A DNA stretch of 34,212 bases from a virus. Of this stretch, positions 7,324 to 13,826 are shown one piece after another; the stretch's first letter is position 1, and every line of letters starts with the position of its first letter. The position numbers and the translations under genes are program-made. The notes under the pieces are model-generated. The model worked only from the letters and a program-made list of their open reading frames with translations, was not told the origin of the DNA and did no database searches. The stretch is from the IMG/VR virus record IMGVR_UViG_3300035190_000431, positions 1-34,212 of that record; one strand, 5' to 3'.

Positions 7324-7352
7324 CAAAGATAGATGTTTTCTATCATTCCCAA
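7324..7352 (-). promoter_or_regulatory. Early promoter with an overlapping inverted-repeat operator
   Basis: On the minus strand: TTG (7352-7350), an 18-base spacer, TATCTTTG (7331-7324), matching the Bacteroidota consensus TTG-N17-23-TAnnTTTG. The -7 element is embedded in GATAG-N7-CTATC (7328-7344), found again at the promoter at 10069. Transcription from here would cover 7276 down through dnaB to the terminator at 32822-32851. Confidence 0.72.
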
Positions 7353-7427
7353 CGCCGTCGTTGAATTTATTTTAAAATAACTGCTAAGTGATTGATTATT
7401 AATACGTATAATTTCATTTTAGGTCGT
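7353..7427. other. AT-rich non-coding spacer between terminator and promoter
   Basis: Seventy-five bases with no credible reading frame, containing the short palindromes ATTTTAAAAT and ATACGTAT. It separates the terminator of the regulatory operon from the replication-operon promoter. It could hold an upstream activator site, but nothing decisive is visible. Confidence 0.4.
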
Positions 7428-7460
7428 AAAAAAGCCCCAAAAAGGTTAGGTTTTCAGGGC
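7428..7460 (-). terminator. Intrinsic terminator of the regulatory operon
   Basis: The minus strand reads GCCCTGAAAA, a 7-base loop CCTAACC, TTTTTGGGGC, then six T. All ten positions pair when two G-U wobbles are allowed. It follows the 28-codon gene and precedes the next promoter, so it marks a clean transcript boundary. Confidence 0.85.
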
Positions 7461-7490
7461 GATTCATTCCTTTAAAATGTAGGTTTTTGG

Positions 7491-7577
7491 TCAATCTGGA
7501 TCGAAATCCGTTAAATGAATGGTTAAAAAGAACATTGAAATAGCCAGCACAAACGATCCAATTATAAAGGTTAGCAT
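7491..7577 (-). CDS. 28-residue single-pass membrane microprotein
   Basis: The frame begins MLTFIIGSFVLAISMFFLTI and ends HLTDFDPD. One hydrophobic helix of about 20 residues with a short acidic tail fits a small inner-membrane protein. Its start overlaps the stop of the upstream gene as ATGCTAA, typical of coupled translation, and the operon terminator lies about 30 bases beyond its stop. Homology cannot be judged at this length; a regulatory, antiholin or superinfection role is possible but unproven. Confidence 0.5.
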   Translation of the reverse strand: MLTFIIGSFVLAISMFFLTIHLTDFDPD

Positions 7578-7864
7578 ATTACTTCGAATAAATGATGTAT
7601 TATGTTTCCCTCATGTTGGGACAAGGTCGCTACATGCTTTAAAAAATAGTCTGGATCGGAATTATTAAAAGCTCGACCAGTTCCGATGTCCTGAAATATT
7701 CGTACTTCCGTTTCCTTTTCTTCTTGGTTACACATGAAATAAACTGAAATCGTCTGGTCCTTTTCATTTATAATTGAAGATAAGAAAACCGATCCACGTA
7801 AAACGTTAATTGTCCAGCGTTGGTCATTCTGGGGCAGGGAATGTTTAATAATTACTTTGTTCAT
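7571..7864 (-). CDS. DUF7352-like protein
   Basis: 97 residues. The layout (an N-terminal strand KVIIKHSLPQND, RGSVFLSSI, VYFMCNQ, ETEVRIFQDIGTGR and the C-terminal HHLFEV) matches small DUF7352-type phage proteins, which usually read as leakage of a compact beta domain with a conserved GTG. Function unknown. It overlaps the DUF3127 gene by 4 bases and the membrane microprotein by 7. Confidence 0.6.
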   Translation of the reverse strand: MNKVIIKHSLPQNDQRWTINVLRGSVFLSSIINEKDQTISVYFMCNQEEKETEVRIFQDIGTGRAFNNSDPDYFLKHVATLSQHEGNIIHHLFEVIC

Positions 7865-8130
7865 AGCTTTGAAATTTTCCAGGCGTTAACTTTTGTGAAA
7901 TACTTATCATTGTACTCGCGGCTTTCAACATTGACTGAAACGTTTAGCTTATCGTTTAACTGGATTCCATTTAGTAAATTGATCTTATCGCCAAATAAGC
8001 TGACGGCTACGGGTTTCGGGTACTGTCCCTCCTGTTCAACTATTATTGTTTGGTTGGACCAATCGCCACCGCCATTTTTTTGTCCAGATTCAATTGGTAA
8101 AATTTTGATTAATGTTCCTGTGATTTCCAT
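7861..8130 (-). CDS. DUF3127 protein, OB-fold, probable ssDNA-binding
   Basis: 89 residues very close to the DUF3127 pattern: MEITGTLIKILPIESGQ, a Trp-containing NGGGDWSNQTIIVEQ, QYPKPVAVSLFGDKI, LNVSVNVESREYNDKYFT and a final KVNAWKI. DUF3127 proteins of Bacteroidota and their phages are OB-fold-like and are thought to act as ssDNA-binding proteins. No other SSB is visible in the window, so this is the best candidate for the phage replication SSB (inference). Confidence 0.82.
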   Translation of the reverse strand: MEITGTLIKILPIESGQKNGGGDWSNQTIIVEQEGQYPKPVAVSLFGDKINLLNGIQLNDKLNVSVNVESREYNDKYFTKVNAWKISKL

Positions 8131-8134
8131 GTTT

Positions 8135-8524
8135 TTAATTTGTTTTTTGTTTATACTCGTATACTGGTTTTTCTGCTTTCCCTTTATTCTTTCCGTTGAA
8201 CTTTCTTTTGTCGATCATTGAATCCATTTTGTCGCAAAGTTCGTTATTCAATTTTTGGTATTTCTTAAGGATTGTTTTTAAATAATCAACGTTAATAAAT
8301 TGATTCTGCACCTGGTTACGTAGATCGGAAATCATTTCCGCCTGTTCACTTATTACATTATTCAAATGTGATCTATGCCGTTTCAATTCGGCGTTCTCTA
8401 AAAATAAATCGTTTTCCATTTTTTGAAGTTTTGAATTTTTCTTTTTTAAATAATTGTTTTGTATTACCTGGATCGAAATCGTTGCGACTGCCCCAGAATA
8501 AAATAAAATATGTATTGCGCTCAT
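8135..8524 (-). CDS. Membrane-anchored coiled-coil protein
   Basis: 129 residues: an N-terminal hydrophobic helix (about 3-22, IHILFYSGAVATISIQVIQ), then a long heptad-rich region (about 25-105) with many Leu, Lys and Glu, and a basic tail. The topology suggests an inner-membrane anchor with a cytoplasmic coiled coil. No family recognised. It overlaps the XRE regulator by 4 bases, so they are coexpressed. A membrane or partner-binding role for early infection is possible. Confidence 0.6.
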   Translation of the reverse strand: MSAIHILFYSGAVATISIQVIQNNYLKKKNSKLQKMENDLFLENAELKRHRSHLNNVISEQAEMISDLRNQVQNQFINVDYLKTILKKYQKLNNELCDKMDSMIDKRKFNGKNKGKAEKPVYEYKQKTN

Positions 8525-8724
8525 TTCTTTGTTTTTTTTATTTTTAATTTATTCAATGCGTTAATTATTATTTCCGCATAATCATTCGAACAATTCCGAA
8601 AACCGCTTTCAATATGTGAAATGTACTTTCCGTTTTGTAGTCCTATTTCCCTGCCGAGTTGATCCTGCGTAACGTCAAGCTCCCGCCTTAATTTCCTTAT
8701 CCGCATTCCGTTTTCTGTTTTCAT
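8521..8724 (-). CDS. XRE/Cro-family helix-turn-helix regulator
   Basis: 67 residues, almost entirely one HTH_3-type domain: MRIRKLRRELDVTQDQLGRE, IGLQNGKYISHIESGFRNCS, and a final helix with a Lys-rich tail. Length fits a Cro-like protein without an oligomerisation or peptidase domain. It is the leading candidate to bind the GATAG-N7-CTATC repeat over the promoters at 7324 and 10069, which would make it an autorepressor that also controls replication genes. This pairing is inferred from context only. Confidence 0.85.
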   Translation of the reverse strand: MKTENGMRIRKLRRELDVTQDQLGREIGLQNGKYISHIESGFRNCSNDYAEIIINALNKLKIKKTKK

Positions 8725-9158
8725 ATATCGTTATTTCTTCTCATGTCGTAAAGTTCATCTGGATCGGGTCCTTCGTCCGATGGGTCGAAATCTTCAAGTT
8801 CTATTATTTTTTCCTCGATTTCATTTAAGCTTTCAACTGAAAGCAGATATAGTACATTTCGTCCTTTGTAAATAATTGAATGAAATTCAAAGTCGATTGA
8901 ATCGGGGTGATCCATCAATCCAGGTTGAAATTCAAAATGGTAGTGTACCGTAATAATTCTTCCCAAAAATATTATGCTTCTGTTCATGTTTTTTAAAGTT
9001 TGTTTTCTTTTTAATTCCTTTGAAATATGTACGTTCAATGTTCCAACTGGAACGCTGAAAATTTTCGAAATTGATTCAACGGTTTCGTTTCCGCTTTTCC
9101 TGAAGTAATACCTTATCGCTTCATTCAATTTTTTTAAATCGTATTTAATTGGATTCAT
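8721..9158 (-). CDS. HTH-containing early protein of unknown function
   Basis: 145 residues from the ATG at 9158 (MNPIKYDLKKLNEAI). In-frame ATGs at 9170 and 9185 would lengthen it but overlap the upstream 58-codon gene more deeply, so I prefer 9158. Near the N-terminus, NETVESISKIFSVPVGTLNV followed by HISKELKRKQ looks like an HTH. The C-terminal half is beta-rich with a FLGRIITVHYHFEF strand and an acidic end. It overlaps the XRE gene by 4 bases. A second DNA-binding early regulator is plausible. Confidence 0.6.
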   Translation of the reverse strand: MNPIKYDLKKLNEAIRYYFRKSGNETVESISKIFSVPVGTLNVHISKELKRKQTLKNMNRSIIFLGRIITVHYHFEFQPGLMDHPDSIDFEFHSIIYKGRNVLYLLSVESLNEIEEKIIELEDFDPSDEGPDPDELYDMRRNNDI

Positions 9159-9321
9159 AAAAACTTTCATAGGTAACCCGTGCATTAACTAAATCATTCA
9201 ACGCATCAATTAAATTATCAGCTTCAATTCTTTGATCGCTTGTTAAATAATCAATCTGCATCAAATCAAATAGCTGTAATTTATAATTTTCAATTATTAA
9301 GTCGAGAGTTTTGTTTTTCAT
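9145..9321 (-). CDS. 58-residue hypothetical protein
   Basis: The minus-strand frame from the ATG at 9321 reads MKNKTLDLIIENYKLQLFDL and on to VTYESFYESN, ending at a TAA at 9145. It fills an otherwise empty gap, has an A/T-rich leader (TTTAATTTAATTAAA) before the ATG like other genes here, and is acidic and helical. No family recognised. Its end overlaps the HTH gene start by 14 bases. Confidence 0.6.
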   Translation of the reverse strand: MKNKTLDLIIENYKLQLFDLMQIDYLTSDQRIEADNLIDALNDLVNARVTYESFYESN

Positions 9322-9326
9322 TTTAA

Positions 9327-9812
9327 TTAAATTAAACCGTTAGCAGCAAATGAAGTAAATCCGTTATCCTGGGTTAATATTAGATGGTCCAGCAATACTA
9401 TGTCAAACAACTTCAATCCGTCTTTTATATCCTTAGTTATTTTTATATCCGCATCGCTTGGTTTTACATTTCCAGATGGGTGGTTGTGGCATAAAATTAC
9501 CGCCTGTGCATTCGATAAAATGGCCAATCTAGCAATATATTGTTTGTCAACAACTACCTGTGATGCTGCACCTTCGCCACAGTTTACAACTCCCAAAACT
9601 TGGTTTGCCCGCGTCAATAAAATAATTGAAAATATTTCCCGCTGCTCATACATTTCCGTGTTAATGTACCATTGATGCATAAAATTAAAAATGTCATCTT
9701 CATTTTTAATTACCGCTCTGTCTTTCACTTTTACTTTTGTACTGTACTTCGCAGAAATATCGCAGATGTGCGATACGTCTTTTAATAATTGATTTAATTT
9801 AGGTTTGATCAT
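9327..9812 (-). CDS. radC: RadC-like JAMM-domain protein
   Basis: 161 residues covering the RadC/JAB domain only, without the N-terminal helix-hairpin-helix of chromosomal RadC. Motifs: QREIFSIILLT with the conserved Glu (about 59), VNCGEGAASQVVVD, then the metal-binding CHNHPSGNVKPSDAD with H109, H111, S119 and D122, followed by FDIVLLDHLIL. A zinc protease or DNA-processing role is proposed for the family but unproven. Such proteins are common near phage early regions. AACCCCTTAAAA lies 15 bases before the ATG. Confidence 0.9.
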   Translation of the reverse strand: MIKPKLNQLLKDVSHICDISAKYSTKVKVKDRAVIKNEDDIFNFMHQWYINTEMYEQREIFSIILLTRANQVLGVVNCGEGAASQVVVDKQYIARLAILSNAQAVILCHNHPSGNVKPSDADIKITKDIKDGLKLFDIVLLDHLILTQDNGFTSFAANGLI

Positions 9813-9846
9813 TACAATTGAATTTTAAGGGGTTGTTTGATTTGAA

Positions 9847-10041
9847 TTAAAGTTGTTTTTCGAATTGAATGAATTCCGCTTCAGTCATTCGATCAAAAAG
9901 TATGTCGATTATAACTTGTGAAACAAGGTCCGCAGCATCGGAATAATCAAGCATCAATTTTTTATATTCCTGGATTAAATCATTTGTGGGAATTCCAGCA
10001 AATTTCACTGTTGCAATTTTTGTAAATTCTAAAGTTGTCAT
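9847..10041 (-). CDS. Small hypothetical protein, first gene of the regulatory operon
   Basis: 64 residues from the ATG at 10041 (MTTLEFTKIATVKFAGIPTN). The open frame extends upstream to a TTG at 10146, but that extension contains the promoter at 10069-10101 and an ACCCC motif just before the ATG, so translation most likely begins at 10041. The protein is acidic and helical, ending DRMTEAEFIQFEKQL. No family recognised. Confidence 0.62.
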   Translation of the reverse strand: MTTLEFTKIATVKFAGIPTNDLIQEYKKLMLDYSDAADLVSQVIIDILFDRMTEAEFIQFEKQL

Positions 10042-10068
10042 TTCGTTTGGGGTTTTAATTTGATCTGT

Positions 10069-10101
10069 CAAAGATAGAATAATACTATCGAATAATGCAA
10101 A
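10069..10101 (-). promoter_or_regulatory. Early promoter with an overlapping inverted-repeat operator
   Basis: Minus strand: TTTG (10101-10098), 21-base spacer, TATCTTTG (10076-10069), an excellent Bacteroidota promoter. GATAG-N7-CTATC (10073-10089) overlaps the -7 element exactly as at 7324. Downstream, ATCAAAT and AACCCC precede the ATG at 10041, as in the other early leader. Confidence 0.78.
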
Positions 10102-10157
10102 TTTATTTTTAAGAAAACCGTCATTTTCTTTTGTAAACGTTACCAATGCTGGTAAAA

Positions 10158-10832
10158 TTATTTTCTTGAAGCGGCTAGAAATCCCAAAAATCCGCCAAAT
10201 GCAATTTTAAATCCCGTCGTTTGGTACCATTTTTTCCGATTATGAATATAAATATTATTCATTCCCTGGAGCTGAATGTTTGGATTGTCGATATGTAACC
10301 GCACTACCTTATCCGATTTATTAAATAAACGGTTTATAAGCCCTTTTCGGATCGTGTCACCAACTGAATAAGTAAATTGTCCATTCGTGATAAGTGAATC
10401 GATTAAAAGCGATCCGTTGGACTTAATCTGTCCATTTATAGAAAACCATCTTTCGTACTTTTGAAACGATGCGGGCACTTTTAAATAATTGATTGAATCA
10501 ATCAGCTCAGTTTCGGCGATCGGAATTTCTGTTTTAATAATATATCGAGTTTTGAACTGTACTATTTCTTTTGGTTTTTTGATCTTCATAACTCGCAAGG
10601 CAAAAATTTCCTGCTCATTTTTTAAAATTCTGGAATCATTCAATTTTATATTAATATCCTGCGTGTAAATTGTACTGGAATCCTGAAGCCGTAAAACTTT
10701 GAAACTTTCAATTTCGGAATCTTGTTTTTTTAATTCTGTAATGTAACTTCGATTTAATTCGCAACTGCGAAATAAAAATAATAACAGGCAAACAATTATA
10801 AAAACAAGGATGTAATTAATTCCTTTAAACAT
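10158..10832 (-). CDS. DUF6549-like membrane protein, possible spanin-like lysis protein
   Basis: 224 residues. The N-terminal helix INYILVFIIVCLLLFLF (about 5-21) is a membrane anchor followed by RSCEL, a charged coiled coil (about 25-75), a beta-rich middle with VQFKTRYIIKTEIP, and a second hydrophobic segment near the C-terminus (GFKIAFGGFLGFLAA). The architecture resembles DUF6549-type proteins at the end of lysis cassettes in Bacteroidota phages. By position after lysozyme and holin candidates, an i-spanin-like role is plausible but unproven. It is the last gene of the late region. Confidence 0.6.
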   Translation of the reverse strand: MFKGINYILVFIIVCLLLFLFRSCELNRSYITELKKQDSEIESFKVLRLQDSSTIYTQDINIKLNDSRILKNEQEIFALRVMKIKKPKEIVQFKTRYIIKTEIPIAETELIDSINYLKVPASFQKYERWFSINGQIKSNGSLLIDSLITNGQFTYSVGDTIRKGLINRLFNKSDKVVRLHIDNPNIQLQGMNNIYIHNRKKWYQTTGFKIAFGGFLGFLAASRK

Positions 10833-11022
10833 TGGTTTGTGTTATTAGTAATAATTGAATCCAGAATTTTGCAAAATCCTTTTTATTTCTAAGGTTATCT
10901 TGTAAAACATTTCTGGCAAAAGTTAAAGGCATTTCCTTTTCAACTACGTAATTCGTAATAACTTTTATAAGCCGCTCGTCAGCTTCGGCATCCGTCTTGG
11001 GTAAAAAACATTCTGCATTCAT
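10825..11022 (-). CDS. Small hypothetical protein
   Basis: 65 residues, MNAECFLPKTDAEADERLIK then an amphipathic helical region ending WIQLLLITQTNV. No family recognised. It lies 5 bases after the PAS-HisKA gene and overlaps the spanin-like gene by 8 bases, so the three are one translational block. Soluble and helical; it could be a partner of the HisKA protein, but nothing in the sequence proves this. Confidence 0.55.
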   Translation of the reverse strand: MNAECFLPKTDAEADERLIKVITNYVVEKEMPLTFARNVLQDNLRNKKDFAKFWIQLLLITQTNV

Positions 11023-11027
11023 TTAAA

Positions 11028-11597
11028 TTAAATTTGCCTTGTTGCTTTTTTAACTAGATTGTGAATCGACTTGTCTAACTGCTCAACTGATAAGTTAACC
11101 ATTTCGAGCAATTTAATATTTTCTTCGTCCGTACTTGTAAAATCCTTTTCTATTAACATTTTAACCAGTCCAGCGATACTCGTCAACGGCTGACGTAATT
11201 CATGCGACAGCATAAAGCGGAAATCTTCCAGGAGCTGTTTTTGTTTTTCATGCTCATGTGAAGTTATCGACGTTACATCCGTTATTGGCAAACCTACAAA
11301 GTGTAATGAATTCAGGATAAAATAAATGTTCCATAAATTCCAGCGCGTTGATCCATTTTTTTGTTTTGTTTTTGCGTAGAATCGAATTGGTAACGGTCCA
11401 CTTTCTTTTGCCTTATTAACTGAATTAACAAAATCAGTTAAATCAGCACTGTCAGAAATTATTTCGCTAACATTTTTCGGTTTAATGTGACTTGTGTATT
11501 CTTTAAATAGGTCATTGCTTCCAATTATAGCACCGCTTTCATCCGTCACTAAATAAAATAAATCGATTGAATTGGTAAGAATATATCTTGTGCTCAT
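11028..11597 (-). CDS. PAS + HisKA (DHp) protein without a kinase ATPase domain
   Basis: 189 residues. Residues about 10-108 look like a PAS sensor (DLFYLVTDESGAIIGSNDLF, later WNIYFILNSLHFVGLPITDV). Residues about 118-186 are a full dimerisation and phosphotransfer domain: FRFMLSHELRQPLTSIAGLV has His132 in a perfect H-box, and the second helix LLEMVNLSVEQLDKSIHNLV follows. The gene stops there by a normal TAA and no HATPase domain follows in any minus frame; the next gene begins 6 bases on. The protein can be phosphorylated by, or pair with, a host kinase but cannot phosphorylate itself. A phage decoy or modulator of host two-component signalling is my inference. Confidence 0.85.
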   Translation of the reverse strand: MSTRYILTNSIDLFYLVTDESGAIIGSNDLFKEYTSHIKPKNVSEIISDSADLTDFVNSVNKAKESGPLPIRFYAKTKQKNGSTRWNLWNIYFILNSLHFVGLPITDVTSITSHEHEKQKQLLEDFRFMLSHELRQPLTSIAGLVKMLIEKDFTSTDEENIKLLEMVNLSVEQLDKSIHNLVKKATRQI

Positions 11598-11644
11598 TTA
11601 CCTGGAAATAAAGCCGCAAAGTAAATTAATAAAAGATTAATTGT

Positions 11645-12154
11645 TTACGATTTCAGTGCAAACTTAATTCTGCAAATCATTTCTGCCCAGTCTCCAATCG
11701 ATTGAATTAAATAAATTGTAGTGCAAACAAGCATGAATGTCATTTCAACGCCCAAAGCAGCCGCATTTAAATCGATTTGCGGGGCTATATTCTTATTTTT
11801 GGGATATATTACCACAAGCTCGTTTGCACTCCTAGAATCGCCTTGGTTTAAATACTTCAATTCGTTTAACTTTAATGTATCACTAAATCGAATTATGTTT
11901 TCGGGAATCTTGTAATTTAAATTAACTTCTGTTGTTTCCTTTTCAGTAAAAAAAATTTGCCCAGATTCCGAAACAAAATAATTATTTTGAAGATCAAAGT
12001 TTTCATTTAAATAATTAGTTTGCATTTCAGTTACTTTCCCGTATTTACTTATAACTTCAATATGCTTGTATTTATGAATCTTGCATATTTCTCCAATAAC
12101 GCAAACTGGGTCTAGCGAGAAAGTTATTAAAGTATCTGTATTTAATTTATTCAT
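11645..12154 (-). CDS. Hypothetical protein with one C-terminal membrane helix
   Basis: 169 residues. The first 125 are soluble and beta-rich with several Cys (DPVCVIGEICKIH). A hydrophobic stretch AALGVEMTFMLVCTTIYLIQ (about 131-150) is followed by a short basic tail, suggesting a tail-anchored membrane protein. No family recognised. It overlaps the holin candidate by 8 bases, so a part in lysis or its timing is plausible. Confidence 0.55.
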   Translation of the reverse strand: MNKLNTDTLITFSLDPVCVIGEICKIHKYKHIEVISKYGKVTEMQTNYLNENFDLQNNYFVSESGQIFFTEKETTEVNLNYKIPENIIRFSDTLKLNELKYLNQGDSRSANELVVIYPKNKNIAPQIDLNAAALGVEMTFMLVCTTIYLIQSIGDWAEMICRIKFALKS

Positions 12155-12353
12155 TTGTTTCTTTTTTTTCTTTTGGTTTCCAAACCCATTTTAACGTTAT
12201 TACAGCTCCGATTATGTACGCAAAAGTTTCCTTATCAATTTGTTTTAAAAAGAACAGCCAGAATCCAGTAATTATTGCCATCGATCCGACGCAATAATTC
12301 CAATATTCAAAAATTATATTTAAAACATTTCGAATCTTTCTGGGTTCAATCAT
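12147..12353 (-). CDS. Holin candidate
   Basis: 68 residues with two hydrophobic segments (CVGSMAIITGFWLFFL and FAYIIGAVITLKWVW), a basic N-terminus and a highly charged C-terminal tail PKEKKETNE. Size, topology and location next to the lysozyme suggest a class II holin that permeabilises the inner membrane for lysozyme release. Holins have no reliable signature, so this rests on topology and position. Confidence 0.6.
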   Translation of the reverse strand: MIEPRKIRNVLNIIFEYWNYCVGSMAIITGFWLFFLKQIDKETFAYIIGAVITLKWVWKPKEKKETNE

Positions 12354-13122
12354 TGCGAACTATTTTAAATTGTGTGTTTCCAGAAACGGAACGCCCAGAA
12401 AGGTCAAAATAGCTTTTAAAAGTTTCTTTTTTATTTCTGCATTCAAAATAGGCAACGTCCGAAACGGTTGCATTTCCATTTAAGTCAATTTCACGAATAG
12501 CCAAATAATTAATTCCGTTATCGAAATTATTTGTTTCAATTCTGTAAATACTTTCATTGGAATTATTTTCAATTTGTGGCTGGATAATTTCTGCGACATT
12601 CCAGGAAATTAAATCCTTTGAAATAATTAATTCAAATCGATCTGTATTTGTATTTGAGCACGTTTTAAATTCAACTTTTAAAAGTTCTTCGCCCATTACA
12701 GCGGAAAGCCCGCAGAATTCAACGGCCAACGGCGATATAATTAGCGAATAAGGGCAAAAGTTATCAATTAATTCAGACGAAATATCGTAACAAATTACAA
12801 CGCTATCAATTCCCGCATCAATTAAATTTCCGTAGCCAATAAAAATGCAATCCGAGTTGTACTGCCGTATTTCATTTACGATTAGTGGGCTACCAAACGG
12901 GCTGCTGTAACTAAATCGTGCCTGCTGCGTGGCTAGAATCTGTTTAACTTTTACACAAATAGTCGTGTCGGTAATATTTGCGGAAATACACTGCCCCGTA
13001 TTATTTAATGAATTAAATGAAGGGAAGCCCCAAAAAGATTTAACCGCTTTTGCTGAATCGCACTGGGCGTTTCCTATATTTGCAAAAGTTATTAATGCGA
13101 ATAATATAATTAAATTCTTCAT
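12346..13122 (-). CDS. Secreted protein with a T9SS-cargo-like C-terminal region
   Basis: 258 residues from the ATG at 13122; the frame extends upstream to a GTG but the ATG gives a clean signal peptide (MKNLIILFALITFANIGNAQ with cleavage near Ala-Gln). The region around TNTDRFELIISKDLISW and later NYLAIREIDLNGNATVSDVA is the familiar Bacteroidota pattern of a beta domain just before a type IX secretion sorting domain, and the end has YFDLSGRSV and FKIVRND, which resembles a short sorting signal. Cys-rich mature part. It suggests a phage protein exported by or acting on the host envelope, or a captured host gene. Confidence 0.65.
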   Translation of the reverse strand: MKNLIILFALITFANIGNAQCDSAKAVKSFWGFPSFNSLNNTGQCISANITDTTICVKVKQILATQQARFSYSSPFGSPLIVNEIRQYNSDCIFIGYGNLIDAGIDSVVICYDISSELIDNFCPYSLIISPLAVEFCGLSAVMGEELLKVEFKTCSNTNTDRFELIISKDLISWNVAEIIQPQIENNSNESIYRIETNNFDNGINYLAIREIDLNGNATVSDVAYFECRNKKETFKSYFDLSGRSVSGNTQFKIVRND

Positions 13123-13174
13123 AGCCCATTTACGAATAAATCGCACCTGGGTTTATTACTTTTTATGTTTTTAA

Positions 13175-13624
13175 TTACATGAAATAAAGTTTCGCTTCAT
13201 CTTTTCTTCTGCGAATTAATCCTTTGGATTTCTTCCCGCCTGAATTGATCCATTTATTAAATTCAGCTTCGATAGTTTTATCGTTTGGATTTATTTTAAC
13301 TTTTTTAAATAAAGTGGAATTAGCAAATGCAGTAACTCCAATATTAAAAGTCAAAGAAACAAGGGCATCGTATTGATTTTGTTTCAATGTAACATTGTAA
13401 AATAGTCCAGAAATAATGTTTTCAAATGTTTGTAAAGTTAATTTGAAAAGTTCTTCCGCCTCTTGTTTATCTTTTAATTTATCGCCCATTTTAACCGAAG
13501 TTTTGTCTGGGTAAAAAGTGCTTCCAAAACCGATTGTTGCAATTCCAGAAGTACACTTGTATGCTTCAAGTTTTAATCCTTCGAATGATTTAATTAAATC
13601 AATTCCCGTTTGGCTAATTTTCAT
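13175..13624 (-). CDS. Endolysin, GH24 T4-type lysozyme
   Basis: 149 residues. Cleaves the peptidoglycan glycan backbone at lysis. Signature: IDLIKSFEGLKLEAYKC with Glu15 (general acid), Cys24 in the position often held by Asp, then SGIATIGFGST with Thr30, the GH24 triad spacing E-8-C-5-T. The Cys variant is known among P22/lambdoid-like lysozymes. Further on, QYDALVSLTFNIG and the C-terminal RRRKDEAKLY are typical. It has no signal peptide, so it depends on a holin. Confidence 0.95.
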   Translation of the reverse strand: MKISQTGIDLIKSFEGLKLEAYKCTSGIATIGFGSTFYPDKTSVKMGDKLKDKQEAEELFKLTLQTFENIISGLFYNVTLKQNQYDALVSLTFNIGVTAFANSTLFKKVKINPNDKTIEAEFNKWINSGGKKSKGLIRRRKDEAKLYFM

Positions 13625-13826
13625 TTAAATAAATATTTAAATCGTTAAAATTATTAAATGTTATTCCGTTGAATGTAAATTCATTTAATTGAATTAAATA
13701 AGTTCCTGAAATTGTGTTAACGTGAACAGAAATATCGTCTACATTTTCGACGTCAATTAATTCAGTAACAATTAATTCATCTGAATAAATTCTAATTATA
13801 TTATTTTCAATTTCAATATTTCTCAT
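13614..13826 (-). CDS. Small hypothetical late protein
   Basis: 70 residues, acidic and beta-rich with many Asn and Ile (MRNIEIENNIIRIYSDELIV). It overlaps the lysozyme start by 11 bases and the tail fibre by 4 bases. Asn-rich beta content and position right after the fibre suggest a small virion-associated or fibre-accessory protein, but no family is recognised. Confidence 0.55.
   Translation of the reverse strand: MRNIEIENNIIRIYSDELIVTELIDVENVDDISVHVNTISGTYLIQLNEFTFNGITFNNFNDLNIYLNEN

Noticed and set aside
10042-10146. Upstream TTG-started extension of the 64-residue gene
   Set aside because: The promoter, operator and ACCCC leader all lie in this stretch; the ATG at 10041 fits them.
10141-10154. 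TACCA-GCAT-TGGTA hairpin as the late-operon terminator
   Set aside because: Stem is only 5 bp and no T run follows on the minus strand.
11624-11642. AATTAAT/ATTAATT inverted repeat as a promoter operator
   Set aside because: It spans the upstream region of the PAS-HisKA gene but no TAnnTTTG promoter with a spaced -33 was found; likely AT-rich coincidence.
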